Positions 1 to 12,424 of a stretch of DNA of 64,000 bases are shown piece by piece (position 1 is the first letter of the stretch; every line of letters begins with the position of its first letter). Under the pieces are notes generated by a model that saw nothing but the letters and a program-made list of their open reading frames with translations, ran no database searches and was not told where the DNA came from. This DNA is from Sipunculus nudus. Its lineage: Eukaryota > Annelida > Sipuncula > Golfingiida > Sipunculidae. The stretch is taken from positions 26,151,479 to 26,215,478 of the forward strand of contig CM049321.1 in the NCBI GenBank assembly GCA_026874595.1, in the 5' to 3' direction. The position numbers and the translations under genes were made by a program.

Positions 1-1
1 C

Positions 2-2801
2 AGCAAAGCCAAAGCAATAAAAAATAAAAATGAAATAAAACTTTTAAACTGTTCACTAGATGATCTGGAGCGTCAAGTAGCGACTACTCCTGATAATAAG
101 GAAAATATTAAAAAAATGATTAAAATTAAAAAATTGTTAGAAATAAAACATATCCAAGAAGCTCGAAGTGCTCAAATTCGAGCGCGCGTTAAATGGATTG
201 AAGAGGGCGAGAAGAATAATAAATATTTTTTATCGCTGGAAAAACAGAGGGCCGCCCAAAATTTTATACCATCGCTAAAAACACATAACGGCTCTGAAAC
301 CTTAAACCAAGATGAAATTAGGAATGAGCAATACTTTTTTTACCGGAACCAGTACAAAGCAAAGACTAGCTTCAATAAAAAGGTATTTGATACGTTTATT
401 TCTGGCGTTAAAATACCGAAAATATCTGGGAGAAATCTACAGAAATGTGAGGGGTTAATGTCACCAGAAGAAGTTGGTAATGCGTTAAAGCAAATGAAAA
501 ATGGATCCAGTCTAGGTTTAGATGGATTGACAACAGAAGTTTATAAACTGTTTTGGGTATAATTACGAACGTTAGTAACTGACGCTTTAAATGAATCTTT
601 TAGGCAGGGAAAGTTATCAAGAATACAGGCCAGAGGAGTAATAAAATTAATACACAAAGGAAAGAACTTGCCAAAAAACGAGTTGCGCAATTGGCGACCA
701 ATAACTTTAACTAATACAGATTATAAACTTTTAGCAAAAGTTCTCGCTACGCGTTTGCAGAGAGTTATATTAGAAGCCATAAATACAGATCAAGCTGGAT
801 TTATTAAGGGACGGAATATTGCTACCACGATAAGACTAATAGATGACGTTATTACTTATGCCCACAAAAATGATAAAAAAGGCGCAGTAGTCGCGCTAGA
901 TTTTAAAGCGGCTTTCGATACAATCTCAAAACAATTCATTGGCGAAGCATTTAAAACCTTCGGGTTTGGATCAGAATTTTTGCGTTGGTTCAATGTTCTA
1001 AATAGTAACACCGAAAACTGCATATTATATAACGGTTGGCTATCCAGGTGGTTCCCGGTTGAAAGGGGTGTCAGGCAAGGCTGTCCGTTTTCTCCATTGG
1101 CATTTGTATTAGGGGTAGAAATTCTAGCATGTAAAATAAGACAAAGTCAAAATTTTAAAGGATTTGAGCTGCCCATAAGTACTAATCCTCCAAGAACACT
1201 CAAGATAGCCCAATTTGCAGACGACACAACTTTGTTTGTGCATGATCAAAATGATATAAATGAAGCCTTACGACTAATCAAAGATTTTTCAAATATTTCA
1301 GGATTACAATTGAATGAACACAAGTCGGAAGCAATGTGGATAGGTGCATGTAGAGAAAATCAGACAAGGGTTGGAAATTTTAGGTGGAAACTATATCCTG
1401 ATAACAAAATGAATATTTTGGGAATTCAATTCAGGAGTGATACTCCTGCGGCAAAAATAGATAATAACTGGGAAATCAGAATAAACAAGATGCTAAAAGA
1501 AATTAATAAATGGGAACGTAGAAGCCTCACCATCTTTGGCAAAATAATCATAACAAAAACCTATCTGTTATCCTAAATGATATACCCAATGCAATCATTG
1601 TTGATGCCAGATAAGTTTATAAAACGGATAAATGGAATATTATATAATTTCATATGGAGAAGAGGAGGTAGTGGGAAAAGATCTTGTGAAAAATTAGAAG
1701 AATAATTTTGAAGTCTGATTATGAAATGGGAGGATTAGAAATGATTGATGTACATGATATGCAAAAAGCTATCGCATTAAAATTGGTAAAAATGTTAGCA
1801 AGTGAGTCTGAGGATATTTGGAAAAATATAGCATACTTTCATTATTCTAAGTTAGGAAACGGATTAAGTGTTTTCGAGAGTGATATACATCCTGATACCT
1901 TGAAAGGGGGTTCCCACATAACTTCAGATTTTTACAAATATATTTTAATCAACTTTCTAAATTTGAACAGTGAATTTAAGGTGGTCTCAGGATCTAGTGT
2001 TTATGGAATAATAAACTTGTTCTTTGTGCAGGCAAACCAACCTTCTTTGAAAACTGGATAGAAAAAGGTATAATATATGTAAACGACATGATAGTGAACA
2101 ACAATGTGCGATCATATGAAAGTATAGTAGAAGTATTAGGAAGCACTCCGGGTAGAATAATAGAGTATAATGTAGTGTATACAGCGGTAAAAAACTTTCT
2201 TGCAAAGGGGACTATAGAAATTAGGGAACAGGAAAAAATCCTTTTAAATAATGTTTATACAGAAAAATATGACACAAAGCAACTCCGTGGTATAGTTACT
2301 GAAAAGGTACGCGTAGAACAAATATACCCTTCAAAATTTTGGACGAGAAAATATCCTGCTTGTCAGTTTTCAACAGAACACTGGAAGATGATTTATAGCT
2401 GTACAAATGAAATAAGATTGAAAATGATTCAGTGGAAAATATTACACAATATTTGGCCTACTAGAATATTGTTACACAAAATGGGTAAATATGACACTAA
2501 TAAGTGTCCTGTATGTGGAGAAACAGAATATGTAGCACATTTTTTCTGGCAATGTAGAGAGCTAAGACAGTTCTGGAATAGAGTTGAAAACATTATTCAG
2601 AATAGAATAGGAGATAACATCAAAATGACTGAGGAACAAGTGGTTCTAGGATATACGTCAGGATTTTCGAAACAAAAGCTGGCTCAGATAAATGAAATGA
2701 TTCTTATTGCGAAGCTATGTATAAGCAAAACAAAATATGGAAAACAAACAAATTTAAGTGTATTGTACGAATCTGAATGCATATTGCGTTGCATGTTGTG
2801 A
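2..2801 (+). pseudogene. Broken ORF2 (reverse transcriptase) of the L1/Tx1-like LINE
   Basis: This encodes the RT polyprotein that would copy the element at a nicked chromosomal target. The QIRARVKWIEEGEKN linker lies near 174-218. RT motifs follow: NWRPITLTN (690-716), motif A with VALDFKAAFD near 889-918, RQGCPFSPLAF near 1072-1101, and the catalytic QFADD near 1210-1224. A CPVC...HFFWQC zinc knuckle lies near 2507-2554. The frame is interrupted by TAA at 560-562 and TAA at 1574-1576. A frame change follows near 1700, where the continuation is in another frame (LKSDYEMGGLEMIDV), and a second near 2035-2045, where FFENWIEKG continues in the third frame. At least four lesions mean it cannot make a full protein. 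Damage is modest, so the insertion is not ancient. Confidence 0.9.
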
Positions 2802-2842
2802 AATTACCTGTATTTGATGACTTGTAAGTTGTATATGATAAT

Positions 2843-2868
2843 AAAAAAAAAAAAAAAAAAAAAAAAAA
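2843..2868 (+). repeat. Poly(A) tail of the LINE
   Basis: An uninterrupted run of 26 A's lies about 40 bp after the last recognisable ORF2 codons. It marks the 3' end of the retrotransposed copy. Confidence 0.9.
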
Positions 2869-3039
2869 GATATATGGAGGTGGGAGAGAGACAGCCCAGA
2901 TAGAAACCCATGAAAATTGTAGATTCTGCTGAAAACATGTTCTGACTCAAAACAGTTACCACAGCAAAAATAAAAATTGAGAATGCGTGTAAAATTACCA
3001 GTTATTACAATAATTTGAATTACCTAAATTCATTTTTTC

Positions 3040-3440
3040 TTGGTCACATGATTCATTAGCTACATTTTCAAAGGAACAAATGACAAATGCACATATTCGA
3101 CAAATTCAGAAATAATGTCCCTGGATAAGGAACTCTTCTTGATCAAAGTGCAGATTATGAAACCAGTTCCGATATTTTTTATATATATTTTTTATTTTCT
3201 AATATTTTCTGGAAAACTTAACATGAAATTCAAATTTAGATGGAGCGGGAGGAGTGAGAGGTAGCGCCGTTTTGGCCCTTTCACATTAGAGAGTCTACGA
3301 CCAGCGTACTGACCACCAGAGTGGCTTTACAATGTACAGGGAGGAGCGCACATCAAGTCCCCATGAGGATGCATATTTTCGTCATTTCTGACAAGCCTCA
3401 TGGCCTACAAGTCCGCTGTCACTTAACATAAACTAGACCA
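3040..3440 (+). repeat. Repeat module, U0 copy of 20050-20440
   Basis: This stretch aligns by eye with 20050-20440, 43050-43440 and 43563-43960. Shared landmarks include TTCGACAAATTCAGAAATAAT, the GAGAGTCT...CCAGCGTACTGACCACCAGAGTG segment, and TCACTTAACATAAACTAGACC. The U0 copy is clearly more diverged than the other three are from one another. No functional ORF is seen. Confidence 0.75.
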
Positions 3441-3444
3441 ACAT

Positions 3445-5075
3445 ATACATTTATATATAAATCTGCCAAAAGGAAGGCGCATTTTATTGTATGAATATAT
3501 GAAGAGAAGTCTTGGATGCCTTCATGGTAGAATTTGAACTTAACGATCGCTTTTCCAAGGAAAACTGGTGCTTAAGAAAGAAAGAAGGTATTTGGCACAA
3601 CCTCGTTCCGTATTTAACTTTATATTCAAACCCAGTACAAGTCAAAGAGGACATTTTTATGTTTTTTTAATACTTACTTCCAGTCAATATTTTAATAGGA
3701 CCCTCGGAACAACTGTCGTATGGTGACTGGTAACCTGACTGCAGGCCTAGTTCGTTTATTAAAAAAAAAGGCCTGTGAGTTATGTTATCATGGCTGTTTT
3801 CGCCAGAAAGTTCGATCAGAGCCATTGTACATGCATTCAGTCACCTATCTTATTTTACTGAGTTTACCTGTGCCGACTTTGTTCCATGTATTTTGACTTG
3901 AGAAAGAAATGTTATTAGCAAAGCGATGAAACCTACAAATAATCTTGTATGGGTCGTTTAATATTTCTTGATGCTAAGAGCAGTTTTTTCTTAAATGTTT
4001 GCCAACGAGAGTATTCGGATGAAACCCTATAAGCATTTTATTATCACAATTATGTATAACAGACATAACTAGATAACTTTATGCCACGTCAAGTCGAGCC
4101 AAAAACATCGGTTGACTGCTAGAGTCACTCCAAATTTGTCCAAGCCAGCTACGAATATTTAGTTAACACGGCTCTTAGCTGGCTTTCGGAAGTCGGGTTC
4201 TGAATAAGCAATGTCAGACTAGCTTGCAACCATCGAAATACATTTGGTGTGAGCCCATTAGAGCCTCATTACGCATGAATAAACTTCGTCTCAATTGATA
4301 AGTTGTCTAATGCTGACGTACAGAGGATAAAATCCTAAACTGAATTGTCAATACAACAATTAAAATTCCAAGGAGGGACAGTGTTCGAAACCTTAGCAGT
4401 TTCAAGGAAAATATGGCGCCATAACCTATTAGATGTTACATTGACACCAAGATCCTTGATCCTTTTGTCTGCGACAAATGTTGCAGTAACATCATTCAAC
4501 ATTTTCCCCGACTTTACGGGAAGCTAATTAAGGTTCAATTTCCCATGCAGCCCTACACAGGCAAAAAACCATACTTTGGTTGCCAATTTGTTCACAAAAT
4601 TTTCAAATTTGCGATATTCGCTGAGAAATATTGTGAAAATAAAAACCATCTTGAATAAGAGGACCCATCGTCGAAGGCAAGACTAAAAATAAAAGAATGC
4701 TATTAAAAAAATAATTGTTTTTATATATTTCCGTAAACCCAAGACACGTATGACAAATTTTAAGATGTTTCAAATTATCTCCCACATGAACCATGATTTC
4801 CATATTTTACGCGTTTGTACACATATTACTTTGTTTGATTAAATAATTAAATGATTGATATATTGTGAATGTTATTGTATGCAGAGGTCGTAAAAATGAA
4901 ACCCACGTGAAACAATGAAAAGGTAATATCGCGAAATGTTAACCTCGGGAAAATGAAGCCAACAAATATATAATTATATTTGCAGAGAAAGAATGGATCT
5001 CTGTCTATGATATGACAAATTCGGAAGAAGAGTCAGCAATACTTCAAGAAATTATTAGTTGATGTCCTTGTTGTA
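3445..5075 (+). repeat. Repeat module, U0 copy of 23390-25110
   Basis: This aligns with 23390-25110 and 46965-48660: the AAATCTGCC...GGCGCATTTT start, the ATGCCACGTCA..GTCGAGCCAAAAACATCGG block, ATATGGCGCCATAACCTATTAGA, and a GCGAAATGTTAACCTCGGG block. In U0 it directly follows the 3040-3440 module. In U1 about 2.9 kb (including the hAT-like element) lies between the two. U0 therefore never had those sequences, or lost them. Short ORFs here are not gene-like. Confidence 0.75.
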
Positions 5076-5079
5076 TATA

Positions 5080-5930
5080 TAATAGATATAATACATATAT
5101 TGATATGGGTTAATATATTCCAGCATGATATATAAAAATACCAATATCTGGGTGCATAACTATTTATAAATATGTGTCATTGTAATATATATTGATATTA
5201 TTTATGACAATATAATGATATATATATGAATGTATTAAATCGATATTTGTATGACAATTTAGGAAATATGTAAAACATTTTATAATATCCGTTTTAGAGT
5301 GAAGATACATTGGTTCCGCATTGTCAGCAAAAAGGTCCATTATACTTGAATAGCTTGACTGACTCATTTTACTTCGATGCAATATAGATAAAAAATAACA
5401 AAAAAACCCTTTCCGGCTATTGTACGGGTTCACTAGAATATTGAGATTGGAAATAGGGAATAATCAAAATAATAAAACCTTCGTTAATAACAGGACTCAC
5501 CGTCGAAGACACGTCTTAATTAGAAGGTTTATATTATATTATAATAATTCATGTAGACTAAATTAGGCGATTATAAATAATATGACTTTTTAAATAATGC
5601 TAATAAGGAATAATAATTTCCAATCGTTCTATATCCCTTTGGGTCCCGTCCAATTGTCCAATTCCTCTTTGATAAAACACAATCAAATGGGGAAATGTGA
5701 CCGATTAAAAGAGGAATTGTGAAAGCGCCACCTAATGACAATGTACAGAACAGGGAGTTTCGACATTTCTTTGGTGTTTACAGATTTTATCCTGTTCCGG
5801 GAATGGTAGTTGAGATGGGGTAGACTTCGTGTAGATATATGAAAATTATAAAATGTTGGAACCTATCAGTCAATATAGACTCGCAAAGATTAAGAGAGAA
5901 ATTTTATAGGTGTGGGTTTTTGATGGCGCA
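5080..5930 (+). repeat. Repeat module shared with 51770-52640 and 58500-59370
   Basis: Shared landmarks are the ATATCTGGGT...TATTTATAAATAT segment, GTATGACAATT..GGA, AAAGGTCCAT, the two-step TTAATTAGAAGGTT, and GTTGAGATGGGGT.GACTTCGTG near 5810. U1 lacks this block at the matching place. Nothing in it looks coding; a minus-strand ORF at 5164-5433 is a shadow within the repeat. Confidence 0.7.
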
Positions 5931-7375
5931 CTCACCGTTTTGGCACTCGGGTACACAACAAAACATAAAACAGCGGCTAAGCAACAAAGGATAAGCTTAT
6001 ATTAACTCCAAAGTTACAAATCCAAACCAGCCTGAAGCTCATTCATTTTCATAAGTTCCACATAATGCCTGGGAACCGTTTTCTTACTAAGGCTCATCTA
6101 TCTTCATCTGAATACTAAGTAGGCTAGGATCAAAGCCCTTTCTCCATTCGACCTAACAATGGCATTTCTAATACCTTGGGACCAGGAACCCCTATTGAAT
6201 ACCGCTAATGTCTCACAACACACATTAAACCTGGCCGGAGAATTGGAGGTCCTTTCGACACATACAAACAAACCACTTATCCCATGAAAGATAACCCATA
6301 AATAAACACCTCGATACTATTCACTTTATGACATATTCCTTTCATCAATGAGCGGTGAAATATTAATTTCTTACCCTGGTGTTTTTCAGCTGTAAATAAA
6401 CAAACCCTGATATAAATATAATGCTATTAATACAGAAGGAAGAATGCTAAAATGTGTTACCAAAAGTGAAATAAAATATATGAAACGTTATTTTTTCATC
6501 ACTCAAAGACAAAGCATATGATCGGAATAATGTGTGAAATAAGAGTACCTGTAGTCCATATAACCGCATAATATGGTAGTAATTTGTATAAATAGGAGTA
6601 AATTTTTTTTCAGTTTATTCTGACCTCTACTTATTAGTCTTAATGAATCAGCAATCAAGAATAAAATAAATGCTCTACCAAATAGTCCGAACTTTTTTCT
6701 GAATTTTATTTTTTAATGTAAAATTTATGGTATTTATAATAACTTAATTTCTGATTGATTTTATTAAATTTAATTTAGTTTAACTTATGTTGTCTATACC
6801 AAAATGATAAATAAACTAAATCAAAGAAAATGAAAAAAATTAGCTCTTGTCGCTTATCAAAAATTTTCACACAAAAACAGTTACTTCAGTATGAAGATTT
6901 ACTGTCTATATATTACGAGATCACATATGCTTGGAATATAATGAAACAAAAAAAACTTTTTATATGCAAGGTTAAAATATTAAAACACCCGTCTTGTGAA
7001 TGCATCTCTCTCAGTATCTATACTGTTGATTTCTCTATTACAGGATGGCTGTAAATTATTGATTTGTGATAGGACTGATCGAAATTATTTGATTCCAGTA
7101 TATGCTTAACTTTGTAAAAATATCAGGGTTTTGTTTTTTATAAATGAAAATCTTCTGTCTCATCTAGAAGCAAACAGAAACTGACTGGCTTAAAAAAACA
7201 AAAATTATATTTCTTTGCCCTTAGTGCATACTTTGGATCTGCCACTGTAATTTCGAGTAAGAATTACGCTTAGACTTTTATCCAATTATTCGGCATGAAT
7301 TATTATTTTTTTGCGTTTAATGAATGCTTTCCATAATCTTGCTGAGACGGATAAACTAAGTTACGTTATCAGTCG
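5931..7375. other. AT-rich spacer, nothing recognised
   Basis: This is AT-rich DNA with in-frame stops in all frames and only a 74-codon ORF at 6830-7054 without recognisable similarity. No exon with convincing splice sites, RNA gene or repeat boundary was seen. Confidence 0.5.
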
Positions 7376-7379
7376 TTGA

Positions 7380-8200
7380 TCCTGTTTACCCATGCCTGCA
7401 AGAAGCCAGGTTCTATTGAACTATATCTGATCAAACTTCTACAACACGAGTTCAAATTCCTAAACTTATGTACAGTTGGCTCTTATCAGTGATACTGTTG
7501 ACCCATGTCTGCAAGCTACGAGGTTCTCTTGACTTATTCCAGATCAAACTACTATAACACGTGTTAATATTCCTTATCTTTGACCTTGTTCACCCATATC
7601 CGCAGACAAGAGATTCTTTTGACTGATTTCTGATCTAATTTCCATAACACGAGTTCATATTCCTTATTTTTGATCCTGTTGATCCATCTGCACGACACGA
7701 GATTCTGTTAAGCTATTTCTGATCAAATTTCTATATCACGAGTTAATATTCTTCATCTTTGATCCTGTTGACTAATGTCAACAAGACACGAGGTTCTATT
7801 GATTTATTTCTGATCAAACTTCTATAACACGAGTTCATAATATTTATATTTGATCCTGTTGAGTCATGTCTGAAAGACACGAGTTTCAGTTTACTTGTTT
7901 CTGATCAAACTTCATTAAAACGCGTTCAAATTCCTTTTCTTTGATCCTGTGCACCGATATCTGCAAGACAAGAGGTTCTTTTGACTGATTTCTGATCTAA
8001 TGTTCATAACACGAGTCCATATTCCTTATTTTGGATCCTGTTGACCCGTAGGGATGACATTTGATTCGGTTAAGCTATTTCTGATCAAACTTCTATATCA
8101 CGAGTTAATATTCTTCATATTTGATCCTGTTTACCCATGTCTTTACGAATTGAGATTCTGTTGACCTATTGCTGATCAACCATCTGTACCACAAGTTCAT
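7380..8200 (+). repeat. Diverged ~90 bp minisatellite, about nine copies
   Basis: A unit containing TTGATCCTGTTGACCCATG, then TGCAAGACACGAGGTTCT, then TTTCTGATCAAACTTCTATAA and CACGAGTTCATATTCC recurs at about 7380, 7494, 7586, 7674, 7764, 7853, 7943, 8035 and 8126. Copies differ at many positions. A four-copy version is at 27545-27870. Confidence 0.88.
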
Positions 8201-8209
8201 CACCCATAC

Positions 8210-8925
8210 ACCTTAACAAATAAATTTTGATGTGAATCGGTTTTCCAATTTTCCCCTCTCATTCTTACATGTTTGTAAACTGGAATACCAAGAATTAAAA
8301 TTTGTATAAGGACCTTTCCCAAATAAGTAACTACACACAAAGTTTTGGTTGCACCTTTTCCTGTCCCATGTAACAGAGATTACTAACGTTCAGCATGAAT
8401 GCCTGTTGGGTCGTGTTTCTACAGGTAACCAGGTCAGCAATTAATTGGCCACATTTTCAATATCTTTTCAGATTATACCATGGCATATTCATTTAAGTAG
8501 GGGTATGCCTATACTTTCGACATGCAACATGTGACAACCAGGTTTTTGAGTTTACGCAAAACTGCACCCAACCCCCCAACCCCAACACACACACACACAC
8601 ACACACGATCGACTACGAAACACTGCGATAAAAAAACTGTCAATGTTCGAGAAAGGTGCAAAAGATTGTCCAAAAATCTTTGTGTTTAGCCCAGAACGAA
8701 ATATTTCTAGCAATCACATTGCATATCTGTGAAAGGGATCCACCCATGTGTTTGAAAAAAGAAACCGTTGTAGCATTGTCAGATTTGATCAAAATATGAT
8801 CATCTCGGGCTGCATTGCATAATGACTAGAGATATAAAAGAATAGCGATAAGTTCCAAAGCATTACTATAGTAATCTTGTTTCTCCTTTTCTGTCCATCT
8901 CCCCCTGCGCTCTGTTTCCGGTCTG
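8210..8925 (+). repeat. Repeat module shared with 27900-28555, 52640-53065 and 59370-59795
   Basis: Landmarks are CCAGGTCAGC..TTAATTGGCC, the CATGTGACAACC..GTTTTTGAGTTTACGC block, a GTTTGA..AAAGAAACCG segment, and GATCATCTCGGG. It always leads into the ~100 bp minisatellite. A CA microsatellite (8585-8606) is inside it. Confidence 0.75.
8585..8606. repeat. (AC)n microsatellite
   Basis: An uninterrupted run of alternating A and C, about 11 units, sits at the end of a C-rich stretch. Confidence 0.92.
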
Positions 8926-8929
8926 GCAA

Positions 8930-10060
8930 TTCCGCAATTGCTAGCCATTTAGCAATTTTGAAGGTAAGATAGTCGTCAAATAGAGAGCCCCAGGCGACAG
9001 TGAAAGGGAGAAATCCCTGACTGGCTAATTCCGAGCCATTAGTAATTTTTAAGGTATCTTAGTCGTCCGATAGAAGGAGATCCTGCCGAAAAATGAAAAG
9101 GAGGACCGCCAGACTGGGTCCCGCAATTTGTAAGCAATTGGGCAAAATTGAAGGTATCTCAGTAGTCCGGTAGAGGAGGTCCCTGGCGACAATGAAAGAG
9201 GGACCCCTTTTCTGGCAATCCCGCAAACTGATCGAGTCCGATCGAGTGAGTCCTATTGAGAGGTAGGATCCAAGGCCAGCAATTCCGAAAATTGCTTGAG
9301 GGAGGCCTAGGCGGCCATGAAATTGAGTACACCAGGTCTGGTAATCCCGCAAATTTGCTAACAATTAAGAAACTTTAAATGTATCGTAGTCGTCCTTAAG
9401 AAGGAGCCCTGGGCGGCATAGAAAGCAAGCTAGTAGCAAATTCGAATTTTTCAAAGCAATTTCACAACTTTGAAGGTATCTTAGTCGTGAGGTGGAGGGA
9501 GCCCCGAGCGGCAATAGAGCCCCCAGATTGGCAATTCTACAAATTGCAAGCAATATATCAACTTTAAAGATATCTTAGTCGTCCGAAAGAAGGTACTCCA
9601 GTCGGCAATGATACGGAGGAGCCCTTTCTCTGGCAATTCCTCAAAATGCTAGCAATTTAGCAATTTATAAGGTATCTTAGTCGTCCGGTAGAGGGAGTCG
9701 TAATGATAGGGAGGATCCCAGGTCTAGCAATTCCGAAAATTTCTGAAGGGAGGCCCAGGCGGCAATGAAAGGGGGGACCCCCGGTCAGGAAACTCCGCAA
9801 ATTACTGGCAATTAGCAAATTTGAAGGTATCTTAGTCGTCCGGTAGAAGAAACCCAAGTCGTAAATGAAAGGGAGGACCCCAGGTCTGCCAATTACGCAA
9901 ATTGCTAACAATTTATAAACTTCGAATGTTTCGTAGTCGTCCGGTAGGAGGGGCAATCAAAGCAACCTGGAAGCAATTTCGCAACTTTCAAAGTAATTTC
10001 GGAACTTTGAAGGTACCTTAGTTGTGCGATAAAGGGAAGCCGAGGCGGAATTAAAATTAA
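8930..10060 (+). repeat. ~100 bp minisatellite, uninterrupted U0 array
   Basis: The unit reads roughly GCAATTCCGCAAATTGCTAG, CAATTTAGCAACTTTGAAGG, TATCTTAGTCGTCCGGTAGA, then GGGAGCCC..GGCGGCAATGAAAGGGAGGACCCCAGGTCTG. The TAGTCGTCC anchor recurs near 8972, 9060, 9161, 9386, 9482, 9576, 9679, 9835, 9935 and 10020, a spacing of about 85-155 bp. Minus-strand ORFs here simply read through the repeat. Unlike the arrays in U1 and U2, this one is not split by the TA-flanked element. Confidence 0.9.
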
Positions 10061-10079
10061 AATAACCATTTCGATTATA

Positions 10080-11860
10080 GCTAACTTTAATGTAGGTCAC
10101 TGTCTAAATATTCTGTCGTAAGGGAGGGTGGGGGAGGGGTTGCATAAACTTGAGAAAGTTTTAGTGAAGTAGCTTCACGATACGGAGTATTTTTTCCGGT
10201 GTTAAGCGTGTTTTGGTCTTTTTCCTTTATTATTTAGGTCGAAAAGGGTAGTAACAGACTTTGTCCATTGTTAAGTGAAACCAAGCCAGGACGGTTTACT
10301 GAAAATGCTTCGAATGTGTGATCGTTGAAATTAAAGTAATAGTGACCATGTTATTAGTATATATTAATAATCTCCATGTTTTTAATGCCACCGATCATAC
10401 ATGTTACATGAAACCAGAAAATTGAAATAATTTAATTTGCTAACATGTATTCCTGCTATCCTGTACACGTTGTTCTGTATTGCGCCAAGGCAATGATTTC
10501 GAAAACGTTAACACGAATGGTAGTGCAATTTCACTAAACATTATGAATTCACCAGTTTTTGTATAATGCATGTCATGCAGGAAATGCCCTGAAATTTGCT
10601 ATGCATGTTGATCATAGATAACACACGTAGCCCCTCGTGCAGTTGTTAAGATTTTGCATCCATATTAGGTAATTGAAATAAAAATAGTTATGTACACTGT
10701 CTGAAATACTGTATGGTAAATCGCGAAAATGAAACCTTCGGAAAACACTAAATAAATGATAATCGCGAATATTTTACCTCGCGAATATAAATCCAAGCAC
10801 AGTATTTTTTTTTTGCTGAATTTGTCACTCGAAATGTGTTATGTTTACTTTTGTTTCTGATAAACATCAGTCAGGTGACATGTGGTGATATTTTGATATT
10901 TTGAAAACATGCCATTCAAGTGCCATTGTTCGGATAAACAAGATACATTTCTGTTGATTAATTGAACTTGAAACGAAAAGAATTTTTTTCGAGATTTAGA
11001 ATGAAAACCTTGGTCTTATGCTACGTCAGTATCATTCATATTTGGGGAAAATGCTTTTTTCGATAAAACAGATTTGGAAATCAAGGGTTCCGCTATAAAA
11101 ATTTTATTCTTACACGGAGTTTCCACATTAATTTGGGTATCCGTCCCAGTATCATACCTATAAAACTCTTTAGTATAATCTCGACATACAACCAAACATC
11201 CTGATTTACATCAAACATTGAAGACAGTAAGGCGTCAGCGAGTGCAGTGATGATTCAGACTTGACCAGGTGCAAACTTAATGCGATAATTAATACTTATA
11301 GTGCTTTAAATTGCAAAAAGCGTCGGGTACGTCACTTCAGAAGGAAAAGTTCCGTATAACCTCTTGGTGAAAAAGAGAGACATTTGCCTCTTTAGCTGCT
11401 GTTACAGTTTCTTCTGCAACTTTTGTTTCCTACCGTTCATTATTGACGCTTAGATATTGAAATTGATAGCATCTACCAAATAAAGTCCCGTACCGATGTA
11501 TATGTGCTTTGTACAAATCTGGCAGGTAACACCGGCGCTTTTGTCACGTTAACTTTATCTTGCTTTTTGAGCGCACCTGCAAAAAGATAAAGTGAAATTG
11601 AGAACAAATCCAAGAAACCTTCACAAATTAATTGCAAACGCAGTTTATATTATACATCATACCGCTGTCCACCTGTGTTTTTGATAAGCAAACTGGCCAT
11701 ATAGATCTTGCATCAGAAAGGTTATAAAAGGCCCTTGTGCCGTTTAAGTCCCATGCCTGTTTTTGCCAAACTTTTTTCGGCAAGACCAGGACGGAAGATC
11801 CGTGCTGGCTGGCTGGAAGTCAACTCACTTCCGTTCCGTGTCTGATCCTTAGCTCTTCTC
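10080..11860 (+). repeat. Repeat module C, U0 copy of 33820-35580
   Basis: This aligns with 33820-35580. Shared segments are GAGTATTTTTTCCGGTG near 10183, GTCCATTGTTAAGT near 10263, GCTAACATGTATTCCTGCTATCCTG near 10438, AAGGCGTCAGCGAGTG near 11229, and ACACCGGCGCT near 11529. The AAGGCGTCAGCGAGT sub-block is also at 27418 and 51002. It carries a GCGAAAATGAAACC..GCGAATATTTTACC motif pair near 10720-10795. No gene is seen. Confidence 0.78.
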
Positions 11861-12424
11861 AAAGTCCCCTTCCCTAACTAGATGTCCCCTAAATATCTAT
11901 GCTTTAACGTTAAAGACAGCTATTGGGACACTCTTTCTGTAACTCACAAAAGGCCTGTTACTGGTTCTGAGTAATTGATTATGCTTAAAACTTCAATATC
12001 TCAGCCTGAGTTTTAGCCTACACTTCAGTGCACCAGGAGATCTTATCTAACAGACACCAGGAGAAATTACGTATATTTCGCTGATCAGGCACACCTGGCA
12101 ATAATGATTTTATATTACCGCCGGCCATGCAGGTAAGGCTTTGTGTGACTTAGGTGCCAACATCTACTTGGTATATGAAAGGTCAAATACTCATACTTGA
12201 AGCATCTTTACTTAATAAATATACCCCAACACTAACTGACACTCTCCTATGATAACTTGACTCATACGAAATGCATTCAAATATATAAACATGCAAATGG
12301 AGTTAAGCTTTTAGCCACATATTCTGTATGAGAACTTTACAATATATAATACCCCCCCCCCCCCCAAGGCGAAAATAAACTCCGCAACGTATTTGTGTTC
12401 TAGGTTGAGACTGAATTATCTTAC
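11861..12424. other. Spacer downstream of the VWD exons
   Basis: No recognisable repeat or gene was found. The sequence probably includes intron or 3' flank of the minus-strand VWD gene, but no further exon could be supported. A run of 14 C's lies at 12352-12365. Confidence 0.5.

Larger units (their letters stand above)
1..2868 (+). mobile_element. L1/Tx1-like LINE, 3' portion with poly(A) tail
   Basis: The window opens inside a non-LTR retrotransposon. The reading frame is already open at position 2, so the endonuclease domain and 5' end lie outside. What remains is the region before the reverse transcriptase (RT), the RT, the C-terminal zinc-knuckle region, a short 3' UTR and a run of 26 A's at 2843-2868. 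A pure poly(A) tail and a QIRARVKWIEEGEKN-type segment are typical of the L1/Tx1 group. No target duplication can be checked because the 5' flank is missing. The clade is inferred from motifs, not from a tree. Confidence 0.88.

Noticed and set aside
7380-8200. CRISPR-like regularly spaced repeats
   Set aside because: The units are contiguous diverged minisatellite copies with no distinct spacers, and the sequence is plainly eukaryotic.
9059-9956. Series of minus-strand ORFs of 62-101 codons
   Set aside because: They read through the ~100 bp minisatellite; the apparent repeated peptides follow the DNA repeat.
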